Below are positions 1-7,331 of a stretch of DNA of 64,000 nucleotides, piece after piece (position 1 is the first letter of the stretch; each line of letters opens with the position of its first letter). The stretch spans positions 186,001 through 250,000 of the forward strand of contig NZ_CP113431.1 in NCBI RefSeq assembly GCF_030506255.1, written 5' to 3'. Below the pieces are notes generated by a model that had not been told where the DNA came from, did not search any database, and saw only the letters and a list, made by a program, of their open reading frames with translations. The stretch is from Nocardioides sp. Arc9.136 (lineage in GTDB: Bacteria > Actinomycetota > Actinomycetes > Propionibacteriales > Nocardioidaceae). The position numbers and the translations under genes were made by a program.

Positions 1-1
1 C

Positions 2-565
2 GACGGGCCGGGCCACCGGCGCGACACCGTGCTGCCCGGCCAGGTCGGCACGTCGGTCGTCTACGGCCGCGCCGCGACGTACGGCGGCCCGTTCGGCGAC
101 CTCCCCGACCTCCGGGTCGGCGACGCGGTCGAGGTGACCGGTGCGCAGGGCGCGGTCACCTTCTCCGTCCTCGGCGTCCGCCGCGGCGGCGACCCGCTGC
201 CCGCGCCGGCGAAGGAGGGCGCCGCCCGGCTGACCCTCGTCACCGCCGAGGGCGAGGGCCGGTTCGCCGCGGTCTCCCCGGGCTCGGCGGTCTACGTCGA
301 CGCCGAGGCCCCCGAGGGCTTCCCGGCGCCCCCGGGCCGGCCCGCCGCCGTGCCGGAGTCGGAGAAGGCGATGGCGGCCGACGACGGCGCCGTACCGCTC
401 CTGGCCCTGCACCTGGCGCTTCTCGTGGCGCTCGTCCTCGCCGTGGTCGCCGCGCGCCAGCGCTGGTCGACCGTCCTCGTCTGGGTCGTCGCGACCCCGC
501 TCGCCCTCGCCCTGTCCTGGGCGACCACCGACGTGGCCGTCCGGCTCCTGCCGAACGTCCTCTGA
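2..565 (+). CDS. Sortase-fold membrane protein lacking catalytic Cys and His (5'-truncated)
   Basis: The reading frame is open to the left edge, so the N-terminus is missing; an internal GTG at 29 is not a convincing start because conserved sequence ([10 protein letters not shown]) begins before it. The visible part resembles a sortase beta-barrel: a GTSVVYGR segment, then [12 protein letters not shown], then the strand LTLVT. In active sortases the first segment carries the catalytic His (usually GH) and the last strand ends in Cys (TLxTC). Here these positions read GR and TAEG, so both catalytic residues appear to be absent. Two hydrophobic segments follow in the last 50 residues, giving a C-terminal membrane anchor. 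It lies directly upstream of a PstS-like protein and pstB. I infer a non-catalytic sortase-like partner of that transport system. The fold is seen from motifs only. Confidence 0.65.
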   Translation, partial: DGPGHRRDTVLPGQVGTSVVYGRAATYGGPFGDLPDLRVGDAVEVTGAQGAVTFSVLGVRRGGDPLPAPAKEGAARLTLVTAEGEGRFAAVSPGSAVYVDAEAPEGFPAPPGRPAAVPESEKAMAADDGAVPLLALHLALLVALVLAVVAARQRWSTVLVWVVATPLALALSWATTDVAVRLLPNVL

Positions 566-573
566 ACCAACCC

Positions 574-609
574 GCACCACCACCACGCACCACCACCACG
601 CACCACCCA
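574..609. repeat. 13-bp tandem repeat (CAC-rich)
   Basis: Unit gcaccaccaccac occurs twice in full (574-586, 587-599) and once partly (from 600). It fills the short gap between the sortase-like gene and the PstS-like gene, just upstream of the latter's ribosome-binding site. No function is evident. Confidence 0.7.
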
Positions 610-631
610 CCTCCAAGAAAGCGATGTCGAG

Positions 632-2170
632 ATGTCTGTACGCAAGTCCCTCGCCGGTCTCGCGGCCGCGGCCGTGACCGGCTCCGTGCTCGCGCTCACG
701 GCCGCCCCGGCGACCGCCGCCGTCGACCCCGACGACACGACGTTCGCCCCGGTCGCCGCGGACCTGGTCGGCGTCGGGTCCGACACCAGCCAGCACGCCC
801 TCAAGCTGCTCGCCGACGGCTGGAACGCCACCTCGCCGGCCGCGAAGCTCGCCACCTACGCCGCCACCGGCGGCGGCGACGTCACCCTGCACACCGGCGC
901 CCTCAGGCGGCCCAACGGCTCCGGCGCGGGCAAGGCCCTGCTCTACGGCGCCGGCAACAACGCGGGTGTGGATTTCGCCCGCTCCTCCTCCGGCCCCTCG
1001 ACCGCCGAGGTCCAGGCCGGCCTGCAGAACTTCCCGTTCGCGCTCGACACCCTGGTCATGGCCGTCTCCGGCTCGACCGCCTCCAACGCGCCCGCCGCGC
1101 TCACCAAGGACCAGATCGTCGACATCTACGACGGCACGGTCACCAACTGGTCGCAGGTCGGCGGCAAGGACGGCGTCATCAAGCCGCTGATCCCCCAGGC
1201 CGGCTCGGGCACCCGCAGCTTCTTCACCGCCCAGCTGCAGGCCGCCAACGGCGGCGTCGCGGTGACGCTCGCCAAGTCGGTCGCCGAGGTCCAGGAGCAC
1301 GACGACACCGCGATCAAGGGCGACCCGAACGCCGTCGCGCCGTTCTCCGAGGGCCGCGCCGGCCTGCTCGGCAAGACGCTGCGCCTCGAGACCGGCTTCC
1401 GCGCCGACCGCGCGCTCTACAACGTCGTCCGCGGCGCCGACCTCGCCACGGCCGCCGTCCAGTCGGTCTTCGGCGAGAAGGGCTACCTCTGCTCCTCCGA
1501 CGCCCGCGCCCTCATCGAGCGCGCCGGCTTCAAGCAGCTCGCCACCCCGGCCCAGGGCGGCGTCTGCGGCCAGGCCACCCAGAGCGCGACCAGCAACTTC
1601 ACGCTCAACGAGTCGGTCCGGACCACGCTCGCGCTGAGCGGCTCCAGCACCCGCGCGAAGTCGGCGACCCTGGTCGCCCAGGTCACCGGCAGCACCGCTC
1701 CGCAGGGCACGGTCACCTTCACCTCCGGCGGCACCACGCTGGCCACCGGCGTCCCGCTGGTCTCCGGCCGCGCGACGTACACCGCCACCGGCCTGGACCT
1801 CGGCAGCCGCTCCTTCGCCGCCGAGTTCGTCCCGGCGCAGGGCTCGGCCTTCGAGGGCTCGACCGCGACCGCCTCGGTGGTCGTCAAGGCCGGCTCCGCC
1901 GTCTCCGAGACCTTCCCCGCGAAGGTCGCCAAGGGCAAGAAGGCCGCCGGCACCGTCACCGTCGCGCTCACCGGCGCGAGCGGCCAGGCCACCGGCACGG
2001 TGAAGGTCATGGAGGGCTCCAAGACCCTCAAGTCGGTCGCCCTCAAGGGCGGCAAGGCCACGGTCAAGCTGCCGAAGCTGGCCAAGGGCAAGCACTCCCT
2101 GAAGGCGGTCTGGGGCGGCAACGGCGTCGCCGTCGGCGCCACGAAGTCCTTCACCATCACCCAGAAGTAG
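632..2170 (+). CDS. PstS-like substrate-binding protein with C-terminal Ig-like repeats
   Basis: 512 residues. A Sec signal peptide covers about residues 1-29 (ending APATAA) with no lipobox Cys, so the product should be released or held by other means, unlike the usual lipoprotein PstS. Residues 40-310 look like a PBP-like phosphate-binding domain: GVGSDTSQ near the start and a GSGTRSFF segment typical of anion binding. Residues 320-512 contain two Ig-like beta-sandwich repeats (motifs such as PQGTVTF and ATGTVKV). ATG at 632 is chosen because it starts the signal peptide and has an A/G-rich stretch upstream; the ATG at 624 is out of frame. It sits between a sortase-like gene and pstB, with a strong hairpin after its stop codon. 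Phosphate is the likely ligand, by family. Confidence 0.8.
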   Translation: MSVRKSLAGLAAAAVTGSVLALTAAPATAAVDPDDTTFAPVAADLVGVGSDTSQHALKLLADGWNATSPAAKLATYAATGGGDVTLHTGALRRPNGSGAGKALLYGAGNNAGVDFARSSSGPSTAEVQAGLQNFPFALDTLVMAVSGSTASNAPAALTKDQIVDIYDGTVTNWSQVGGKDGVIKPLIPQAGSGTRSFFTAQLQAANGGVAVTLAKSVAEVQEHDDTAIKGDPNAVAPFSEGRAGLLGKTLRLETGFRADRALYNVVRGADLATAAVQSVFGEKGYLCSSDARALIERAGFKQLATPAQGGVCGQATQSATSNFTLNESVRTTLALSGSSTRAKSATLVAQVTGSTAPQGTVTFTSGGTTLATGVPLVSGRATYTATGLDLGSRSFAAEFVPAQGSAFEGSTATASVVVKAGSAVSETFPAKVAKGKKAAGTVTVALTGASGQATGTVKVMEGSKTLKSVALKGGKATVKLPKLAKGKHSLKAVWGGNGVAVGATKSFTITQK

Positions 2171-2180
2171 CCCGCACCAC

Positions 2181-2220
2181 CGGCACCGGGCGGTCGTCGT
2201 ACGACGACCGCCCGGTGCCG
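2181..2220. terminator. Perfect 40-bp palindrome between PstS-like gene and pstB
   Basis: Two 20-nt arms (2181-2200 and 2201-2220) are exact reverse complements with no spacer; the folded RNA would have about 18 bp and a 4-nt loop. No U-tract follows. It starts 10 nt after the PstS-like stop codon and ends 27 nt before pstB. It could attenuate transcription or protect the 3' end of the binding-protein mRNA so that more of it is made than PstB. Confidence 0.7.
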
Positions 2221-2247
2221 CGCGGTCGACCAGCGAGGAACCGAACC

Positions 2248-3108
2248 ATGAGCACCACCGACGAGACCACCGTCCTGCCCGCCGTCCCGGCCGGCCCGCC
2301 CGCCCCCGTGGCGCCGCTCGCGCCGCTCGCGCCGCTCGCGGAGCTGCGGGCCCACGAGATCACCGCGTGGTTCGGCGAGCGCAAGGTGCTCGACCGGGTC
2401 TCGCTCACGATGCCGGCGGGCGGCATCACCGCGCTCATCGGCCCGTCCGGCTGCGGCAAGTCGACCTTCCTGCGCATCCTGAACCGGATGCACGAGCTGG
2501 TGCCCTCGGCCCGGCTCGCGGGCGAGGTGCTGCTCGACGGCGAGGACGTCTACGACCCCGACCGGCGCCTCATCGACGCCCGCCGCGCGATCGGCATGGT
2601 CTTCCAGAAGCCCAACCCGTTCCCGGCGATGTCGATCCGGGAGAACGTCCTGGCCGGCCTGCGCCTCACCGGCACCCGCGCCTCGCGGTCGGCCAAGGAG
2701 GAGCTGGTGGAGTCCTGCCTGACCAAGGCGGGCCTGTGGACCGAGGTGCGCGACCGCCTCGACGCGCCCGGCGGCGGCCTGTCCGGCGGCCAGCAGCAGC
2801 GGCTGTGCATCGCCCGCTCGCTCGCGGTCAAGCCGCGGGTGTTGCTCATGGACGAGCCCTGCTCGGCGCTGGACCCCACCTCGACACGCGTGATCGAGGA
2901 GACCATGCTGGAGCTCGCCCGGGAGGTCACCATCGTCATCGTCACGCACAACATGCAGCAGGCCGCACGCGTCTCCACGCAGTGCGCCTTCTTCCTGGCC
3001 TCCCACGGCACGCCCGGCGTGATCGTGGAGCACGGCGACACCGGCGCGATGTTCTCGGCCCCGCGCGACCAGCGCACCAGCGACTACGTCAACGGCCGGT
3101 TCGGATGA
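2248..3108 (+). CDS. pstB: Phosphate import ATP-binding protein PstB
   Basis: 286 residues, ATPase of a phosphate-type ABC importer. Walker [10 protein letters not shown] (about 65-73), Q-loop in FQKPNPFP, signature LSGGQQQR (about 178-185) and Walker B LLMDEP are all present, and the FQKPNPF segment is typical of PstB. The start is ATG 2248 with GAGGAA 7 nt upstream; an in-frame GTG at 2215 lies inside the upstream hairpin and is unlikely. The first 30 residues are unusual: a Pro/Ala-rich extension with the repeat APL, encoded by a 9-bp tandem repeat. No PstC or PstA permease gene is found near by; they may lie to the left of the window. The stop overlaps the next start by 4 nt. Confidence 0.9.
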   Translation: MSTTDETTVLPAVPAGPPAPVAPLAPLAPLAELRAHEITAWFGERKVLDRVSLTMPAGGITALIGPSGCGKSTFLRILNRMHELVPSARLAGEVLLDGEDVYDPDRRLIDARRAIGMVFQKPNPFPAMSIRENVLAGLRLTGTRASRSAKEELVESCLTKAGLWTEVRDRLDAPGGGLSGGQQQRLCIARSLAVKPRVLLMDEPCSALDPTSTRVIEETMLELAREVTIVIVTHNMQQAARVSTQCAFFLASHGTPGVIVEHGDTGAMFSAPRDQRTSDYVNGRFG

Positions 3109-3899
3109 CCGGACGCGTCCGCGCGCTCCCCGCGGTCCTCGGGTTCCTGCTCGCCCTCGCGGTGCTCTCCGGCACCGCGTTCTGGGCCCAGCAGCGGGTG
3201 CTCGACCCGGCCCGGACGCGCAGCGCGGACGCGACGGCCGAGCCGCTGGTGGCGGCCGTCCCCGAGGTCGCGGCGCCCGAGGAGGCCCCCGGCCGGGCGG
3301 CCACCGGGAGCCGCGGAGGCGTCCGGGCCGGGTCCGGCGTGCCGGCCGTGGACCCCACGTGGGCGGCGACCACGGCGGACCGCTCCGGGATCCCCGCGCC
3401 CGCCGTCGCGGCGTACGGCCGGGCCACGCTGATGGCGCCCGACGGGTGCTCGGTCGGCTGGACGACGCTGGCCGGCATCGGCTGGGTGGAGTCCCAGCAC
3501 GGCACCATCGACGGCCGTGCCCTCGGGGAGGACGGGCACTCCTCCAGCCCGGTCCTCGGTCCCGCGCTCGACGGTCGCGGCAAGGTGGCCGCGATCCCGG
3601 CCACCCCCTCCTCCAGCCGCTGGCACGGCGACCCCGACTGGGACCACGCGGTCGGGCCGCTGCAGTTCATCCCCTCGACCTGGCGGCGCTGGTCCGCCGA
3701 CGGCGACGGCGACGGGACCGAGGACCCCAACGACCTCGACGACGCCGCGCTCGCGGCGGTCCGCTACCTGTGCGCCGACGGGCACGACCTGACCACCGGG
3801 GAGGGCTGGTCGGCGGCGATCTTCTCCTACAACCACGCGCAGGAGTACGTCGCGGCCGTCCACGCCGCCGCGACCGCCTACGCCGAGCGGACGGGATGA
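3105..3899 (+). CDS. Secreted lytic transglycosylase (SLT_2/MltB-type)
   Basis: 264 residues. ATG 3105 overlaps the pstB stop (ATGA). Residues 8-28 form an N-terminal membrane segment, followed by an Ala/Pro-rich linker to about 85, so the enzyme is probably anchored outside the membrane. The catalytic domain contains [10 protein letters not shown] with the likely catalytic Glu near residue 129, then [13 protein letters not shown] and a [17 protein letters not shown] segment typical of MltB-like murein transglycosylases, which cleave the MurNAc-GlcNAc bond. [10 protein letters not shown] closes the domain. Coupling to pstB suggests shared transcription, but the functional link is not obvious. 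Confidence 0.85.
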   Translation: MTGRVRALPAVLGFLLALAVLSGTAFWAQQRVLDPARTRSADATAEPLVAAVPEVAAPEEAPGRAATGSRGGVRAGSGVPAVDPTWAATTADRSGIPAPAVAAYGRATLMAPDGCSVGWTTLAGIGWVESQHGTIDGRALGEDGHSSSPVLGPALDGRGKVAAIPATPSSSRWHGDPDWDHAVGPLQFIPSTWRRWSADGDGDGTEDPNDLDDAALAAVRYLCADGHDLTTGEGWSAAIFSYNHAQEYVAAVHAAATAYAERTG

Positions 3900-4432
3900 G
3901 CATGACCCTGCAGCGCACCGACCGGACCGGGACCTTCGGCGCAGAGGAGATCACCGAGGCCTACGCCGCGTTCCACGCGCGGGTCGAGGGGTTCACCGCG
4001 AGCGGCGACTGGCACGGGTACGCGGACCTCTTCACCGAGGACGCGACGTACGTCGAGCACGCCTACGGCACCTTCCGCGGCCGCGAGGAGATCCGCGAGT
4101 GGTCGGTGCGGACGATGACGAGCTTCCCGGGCAACGTGATGACCGGGTTCCCGCTGGCCTGGTCGACGGTCGACCTCGAGCGCTCGCGGCTGGTCTGCGA
4201 GGTGCGCAACCTGATGCCCGACCCGGGGGACGGGTCGCTGCACGAGGAGTCGAACCTGACGATCATGACCTACGCCGGGGACGGGCTCTTCTCCGGCGAG
4301 GAGGACGTCTACAACCCGCTGCGGTTCCTGCGCACGACGCTGCGCTGGGCGGCCGTGGCCGAGGCGCACGGCCGGCTCGGGGACGAGGGCCGCGCGTACG
4401 TCGCGACGTACGGCGGCACGTCGGGCGGCTGA
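3896..4432 (+). CDS. NTF2-like (SnoaL-fold) protein
   Basis: 178 residues from ATG 3896, which overlaps the previous stop as ATGA; ATG 3902 is an alternative. It looks like one NTF2-like domain: AYAAFHARVEGFTASGDW, then YADLFTEDATYVEH, GTFRGREEIREW and a later beta-sheet with VCEVRNLMPDPGD. This is the cone-shaped alpha+beta fold shared by SnoaL cyclases, ketosteroid isomerases and many uncharacterised proteins. No signal peptide, so cytoplasmic. Substrate is unknown. Confidence 0.75.
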   Translation: MSMTLQRTDRTGTFGAEEITEAYAAFHARVEGFTASGDWHGYADLFTEDATYVEHAYGTFRGREEIREWSVRTMTSFPGNVMTGFPLAWSTVDLERSRLVCEVRNLMPDPGDGSLHEESNLTIMTYAGDGLFSGEEDVYNPLRFLRTTLRWAAVAEAHGRLGDEGRAYVATYGGTSGG

Positions 4433-4480
4433 GGCCGGGCGTTCACGCGGGGTTCCCCCGCCGCGGGTAGAACCGGCCCG

Positions 4481-4924
4481 GTGCGGGTGCTCGTGGAGCC
4501 GGTGGGCTGGCTGCTGGTCCTCGCCGGCCTGGTGCTGCTGCCGCTGCCGGGGCCCGGCGTGGTGCTCCTCGCCTGCGGCCTCGGCCTGCTCGCCCGGCGC
4601 TACGACTGGGCCGGGCGCTGCGTCGAGCGGGTGCGGGCGGTCGCGGGCCGGCAGGCGGTCAGCACCCCGCTGCGCTCGGCCGTGAGCCTCGGCGGCACGG
4701 CGGTGCTGGCGCTCGCCGGCCTGCTGTGGATCTGGCCGGCCTGGCCCTGGCTGCCCGGCGGGACCTGGACCGGCGTGGGGCAGCTGGTCTCGGGAGTGGC
4801 GGCGTTCGCGCTGCTGGTGGCCGAGCACCGGCGGCACCGGTCACCGGTGACGGGCTTGCCGCGCTCTGGGATGCTCGACGCCATGGACACCGCCACCGCC
4901 CGCGCGACGGAGAGCGAGTCGTGA
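4481..4924 (+). CDS. PGPGW-type transmembrane protein 1
   Basis: 147 residues. The PGPGVVLLACGLGLLARRYDWA segment matches the small actinobacterial PGPGW/TIGR02611 membrane family; it has three to four hydrophobic helices and a cytoplasmic basic loop. GTG 4481 is preceded by a -10-like TAGAAC (4468-4473) with 7 nt between, so the mRNA may be leaderless. The last 30 residues are hydrophilic and non-conserved. It overlaps by 4 nt a second gene of the same family. No biochemical role is established for the family. Confidence 0.8.
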   Translation: MRVLVEPVGWLLVLAGLVLLPLPGPGVVLLACGLGLLARRYDWAGRCVERVRAVAGRQAVSTPLRSAVSLGGTAVLALAGLLWIWPAWPWLPGGTWTGVGQLVSGVAAFALLVAEHRRHRSPVTGLPRSGMLDAMDTATARATESES

Positions 4925-5400
4925 AGGGTGCCGCGCGCCGGGTGACCCTCGAGGTCGTCGGCTGGTTCCTGGTGGTCGCGGGCGTCGCCGCGCTGATCCT
5001 GCCCGGCCCCGGGCTGCTGATGCTCTTCGGCGGCCTGGCGGTCCTCAGCCAGCAGTACGAGTGGGCCGAGCGGCGGCTGGACCCGGTGAAGTACCGCGCG
5101 CTCAAGGGCGCCGCGGAGTCGGTCGAGACCAAGGTCCGCGTGGTCTTCTCCGCCGGCGTCGCGCTCGTGCTGGTCGCCGCCGGCGTGCTGTGGATCTGGA
5201 AGCCCGACGTCCCCGCCTGGTGGCCGTTCGCGGACTCGTGGTGGCTGCCGGGCGGCATCGCCACGGGGATCACGCAGGTCGTGTCCGGGATCGTCGCGCT
5301 GGCGCTGCTCGTCTACAGCTACCGCCGCTTCCACGGCCGCCCCGACGCCGTCGCCGCGCTCGAGCGCGACATCGACCGGGCGGACCGCCAGCAGGGCTGA
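4921..5400 (+). CDS. PGPGW-type transmembrane protein 2
   Basis: 159 residues. GTG 4921 overlaps the previous stop (GTGA), giving a start VKGAARR. The signature reads LPGPGLLMLFGGLAVLSQQYEWA, followed by an amphipathic stretch and two further hydrophobic helices around LWIWKPDVPAWWP and VVSGIVALALLVYSY. It is clearly a paralogue of the preceding gene: same length, motif order and the shared GTWTG/ATGIT-QxVSG region. A tandem pair is likely to work together in the membrane, possibly as a hetero-oligomer (inference). Confidence 0.82.
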   Translation: MKGAARRVTLEVVGWFLVVAGVAALILPGPGLLMLFGGLAVLSQQYEWAERRLDPVKYRALKGAAESVETKVRVVFSAGVALVLVAAGVLWIWKPDVPAWWPFADSWWLPGGIATGITQVVSGIVALALLVYSYRRFHGRPDAVAALERDIDRADRQQG

Positions 5401-5429
5401 GGTGCCCCGGGGCGCCCGGGACGCCGACA

Positions 5430-5478
5430 GCGACAGGGGAGGCCCGCCGGCTCGTGGCCGGGGGACCTCCCCTGTCGC
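5430..5478. terminator. Bidirectional hairpin terminator
   Basis: Arms gcgacaggggagg (5430-5442) and its exact reverse complement (5466-5478) enclose a GC-rich loop. It lies between convergent genes ending at 5400 (+) and 5493 (-), so it could end transcription from both sides. Confidence 0.75.
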
Positions 5479-5492
5479 GTGGAGCGGGACCG

Positions 5493-6215
5493 TCAGCGGC
5501 GGGTGGCCCCGGCCGTCGGGCAGAACGGCAGCGGCAGCGGGACCGGGCCGAGCACGTCGCACAGCGGGTCGAGCGGGCCGCCCGCGCAGGGGTCGGTGGA
5601 CGGCAGGCCGGTGGGCAGGCCCGTCGGCAGGCCGGTCGGCAGGCCCGGGCCGGGCGTCGGCGTGGCCGTCGACGTCGGGCGCGGGCTCGTGGTGGCGCTC
5701 GGCGAGCAGGTCGGGCTCGGGCTGGTGGTGCCCGTCGGCGTGGCCGTCGCGCTGCCGCTGGGGCTGGCCGTGACGGTGGCCGTCACGGTGCTGGTGGCCG
5801 TGCTGGTCGGCGCGGAGGTCGCCCGGTCACGGCAGTCCGAGAGGTCGCGGCGGGCGGCGTCGCGGTCGCTGCGCGCCCGGGCGAGGTTCACCTTGACTCG
5901 GTTCTTCGAGGCCTTCGCCTGCGCGAGCGCCTTCTTCGCCTGCGCCCGCTTCTTCGAGCCCTTCGGTGCCTGCTGGTAGGCCTTCCGGGCCTGCGCGACC
6001 TTGGCCGACCTCGTGGCCAGCGCGCGCTCGAGGCGGTCCACCCGGTCCTCGGCGTCGTCGTAGGTGTTCTGCTCGGCGGTGCAGCCGGGCGGGGCCGCGG
6101 CGGCGCTCGTGGTGCCCGCGGAGGTCAGCGCGACGCCGACCCCGACGACGGATCCGACCACGAGGGCGACGGAGGCCAGCGCGGTGAGCAGCTGGCGGAG
6201 GACGGGGTTCGACAT
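5493..6215 (-). CDS. Secreted coiled-coil protein with Thr/Ser/Pro-rich tail
   Basis: 240 residues. The ATG at 6215 is chosen because GCAGGAG lies 6 nt upstream; an earlier in-frame ATG at 6254 has none. Residues 7-40 form a signal peptide or membrane anchor. A charged helical segment (about 50-125, rich in Ala/Arg/Lys/Asp with EDRVDRLERALATRSAKVAQ) is predicted coiled coil, with Cys near each end (PGCTAEQ, LSDCRDR) that could form a disulfide. The rest is low complexity: TATxTVTATVTAS, SPSPT, then a tandem PTGL repeat before a short Cys-containing end. It resembles cell-wall-associated actinobacterial proteins; no family is recognised. Confidence 0.65.
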   Translation of the reverse strand: MSNPVLRQLLTALASVALVVGSVVGVGVALTSAGTTSAAAAPPGCTAEQNTYDDAEDRVDRLERALATRSAKVAQARKAYQQAPKGSKKRAQAKKALAQAKASKNRVKVNLARARSDRDAARRDLSDCRDRATSAPTSTATSTVTATVTASPSGSATATPTGTTSPSPTCSPSATTSPRPTSTATPTPGPGLPTGLPTGLPTGLPSTDPCAGGPLDPLCDVLGPVPLPLPFCPTAGATRR

Positions 6216-6499
6216 GGCGGCTCCTGCGGTGGCGGGTGGGGTCTGGTGGCTCAACGACCCGGCCGAGCGGACGTTAGGCGCGTCCTGTGCGCGAGATCAC
6301 GGTGTGCGGACGTCGCGAACACTGCAGATCGTCCGGAGCACCCGTGCCGAGACGATAAGATTTCCGTCGGAGAGGCCCGGCTGACGACCCGCCGGCGTGC
6401 CGCCACCAGCTCCACCCGGAAACACAGCAGACCCACGCGGTCGCCACGCCATGCGCGAGGCGGCCGCGTCGTACGTGCGCGCCCCGAGGCGCGCCAGGA
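6216..6499. other. 284-bp divergent intergenic region
   Basis: Separates the secreted coiled-coil gene (-) from the PQ-loop gene (+) and must hold both promoters. The only AT-rich island is around 6349-6366 (gataagatttcc). I see no convincing repeat or RNA. Confidence 0.4.
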
Positions 6500-7180
6500 A
6501 TGGACGGACCAGCAGTGCCCCTCGAGCTCGCGAGCCTCATCGGACTCGCCGCCACCCTCCTCGCCTTCGGCTACACCGTGCCGCAGTTCCGCAAGCTGCG
6601 CCGCACCGTCTCCGCGGCGGGCGTCAGCGTCGCCGCGCTCGCCTGCTCCAGCATCAGCAACGTCGCGTGGACGCTGTACGGCACCCTCGAGCGCGACGTG
6701 TGGGTCGCGCTCCCCGCGGCGGTGAGCATCCCGGCGACCGCGGGCGCGCTCGTCCTCGCCTGGCGCCGCGGCGGCTCCCGCGACCGGCTGTGGCTCCCGC
6801 TGGTGTGGGCCGTCGTCGTGGTCTCCGCGGGCCTCTCCGCGCTGTGGGTCGGGCACGGACCGGTGACCGTCGTCCTCGGCTGCTCGGTCGCGCTGCTGGT
6901 CACCCCCGCGGCCCTGACCGCCTGGCGCAGCCACGACGTCGCGGCCATCGCCGTCTCGGGCTGGGTCATGCTCGTCGTCGACGCGCTGCTGGCCGGTGCG
7001 TACGGCGTGCTGGCCGGCGTGGAGGCCAACGTCATCTACGCCGCCGTCGCCACCCTCGGCTCGCTCGCGATCCTCACCCGCGTCGGCCTCCCGCCGCACG
7101 TGCACGCCCGGCTGGTCCGCCTGCCCACCCCCGCCCCCCTGGCGGCCGTCTCCGCCGACGAGCTGAGCCTGGTCGCCTGA
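6500..7180 (+). CDS. PQ-loop / SemiSWEET-like membrane protein
   Basis: 226 residues, about seven hydrophobic helices. The first half has GYTVPQFRKLRRT, the PQ-loop hallmark, followed by GVSVAALACSSISNVAWTLYG as in MtN3/SWEET proteins. The second half repeats the plan with TPAALTAWRS...VSGWVMLVVDALLAGAYG, so it looks like two three-helix bundles in one chain. SWEET and SemiSWEET proteins carry sugars by facilitated diffusion; whether this one does is inference. The start is uncertain: ATG 6500 directly abuts AGGA, while GTG 6515 is an alternative five codons later. Confidence 0.75.
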   Translation: MDGPAVPLELASLIGLAATLLAFGYTVPQFRKLRRTVSAAGVSVAALACSSISNVAWTLYGTLERDVWVALPAAVSIPATAGALVLAWRRGGSRDRLWLPLVWAVVVVSAGLSALWVGHGPVTVVLGCSVALLVTPAALTAWRSHDVAAIAVSGWVMLVVDALLAGAYGVLAGVEANVIYAAVATLGSLAILTRVGLPPHVHARLVRLPTPAPLAAVSADELSLVA

Positions 7181-7192
7181 GCGGGTCGCGGG

Positions 7193-7271
7193 CCGCCGCA
7201 ATCGTTCAATTGCGCGGTTCTGACCGGTTCCCGGCCTCGGGACCCGCCGCAATCGTTCAATTGCGCGGTTC
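7193..7271. repeat. Tandem pair of identical 28-bp hairpin repeats
   Basis: Two exact copies of a 28-bp unit (7193-7220 and 7244-7271) spaced 51 bp apart. Each can fold as GCAAT/ATTGC plus CCGC/GCGG with one bulged C and a 6-nt loop. It lies just after the PQ-loop stop and ahead of recC. It could be a terminator pair or a small repetitive element. Confidence 0.8.
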
Positions 7272-7331
7272 CGACGGCGCACCCCGGCCACGGCGCCGGC
7301 CCTGTCGGCGCCGGGTGGCATGCTGCGCCGC

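Noticed and set aside
624..631. ATG at 624 as start of the PstS-like gene
   Set aside because: It is out of frame with the signal peptide; ATG 632 is in frame.
5590..5660. Possible CRISPR-like or VNTR array
   Set aside because: The repeat is a short in-frame PTGL codon repeat with no spacers; coding low complexity explains it.
7193..7271. LacI-type operator in the 28-bp repeats (both contain caatcgtt)
   Set aside because: Only eight bases are shared and the symmetry differs; the unit folds better as a hairpin.
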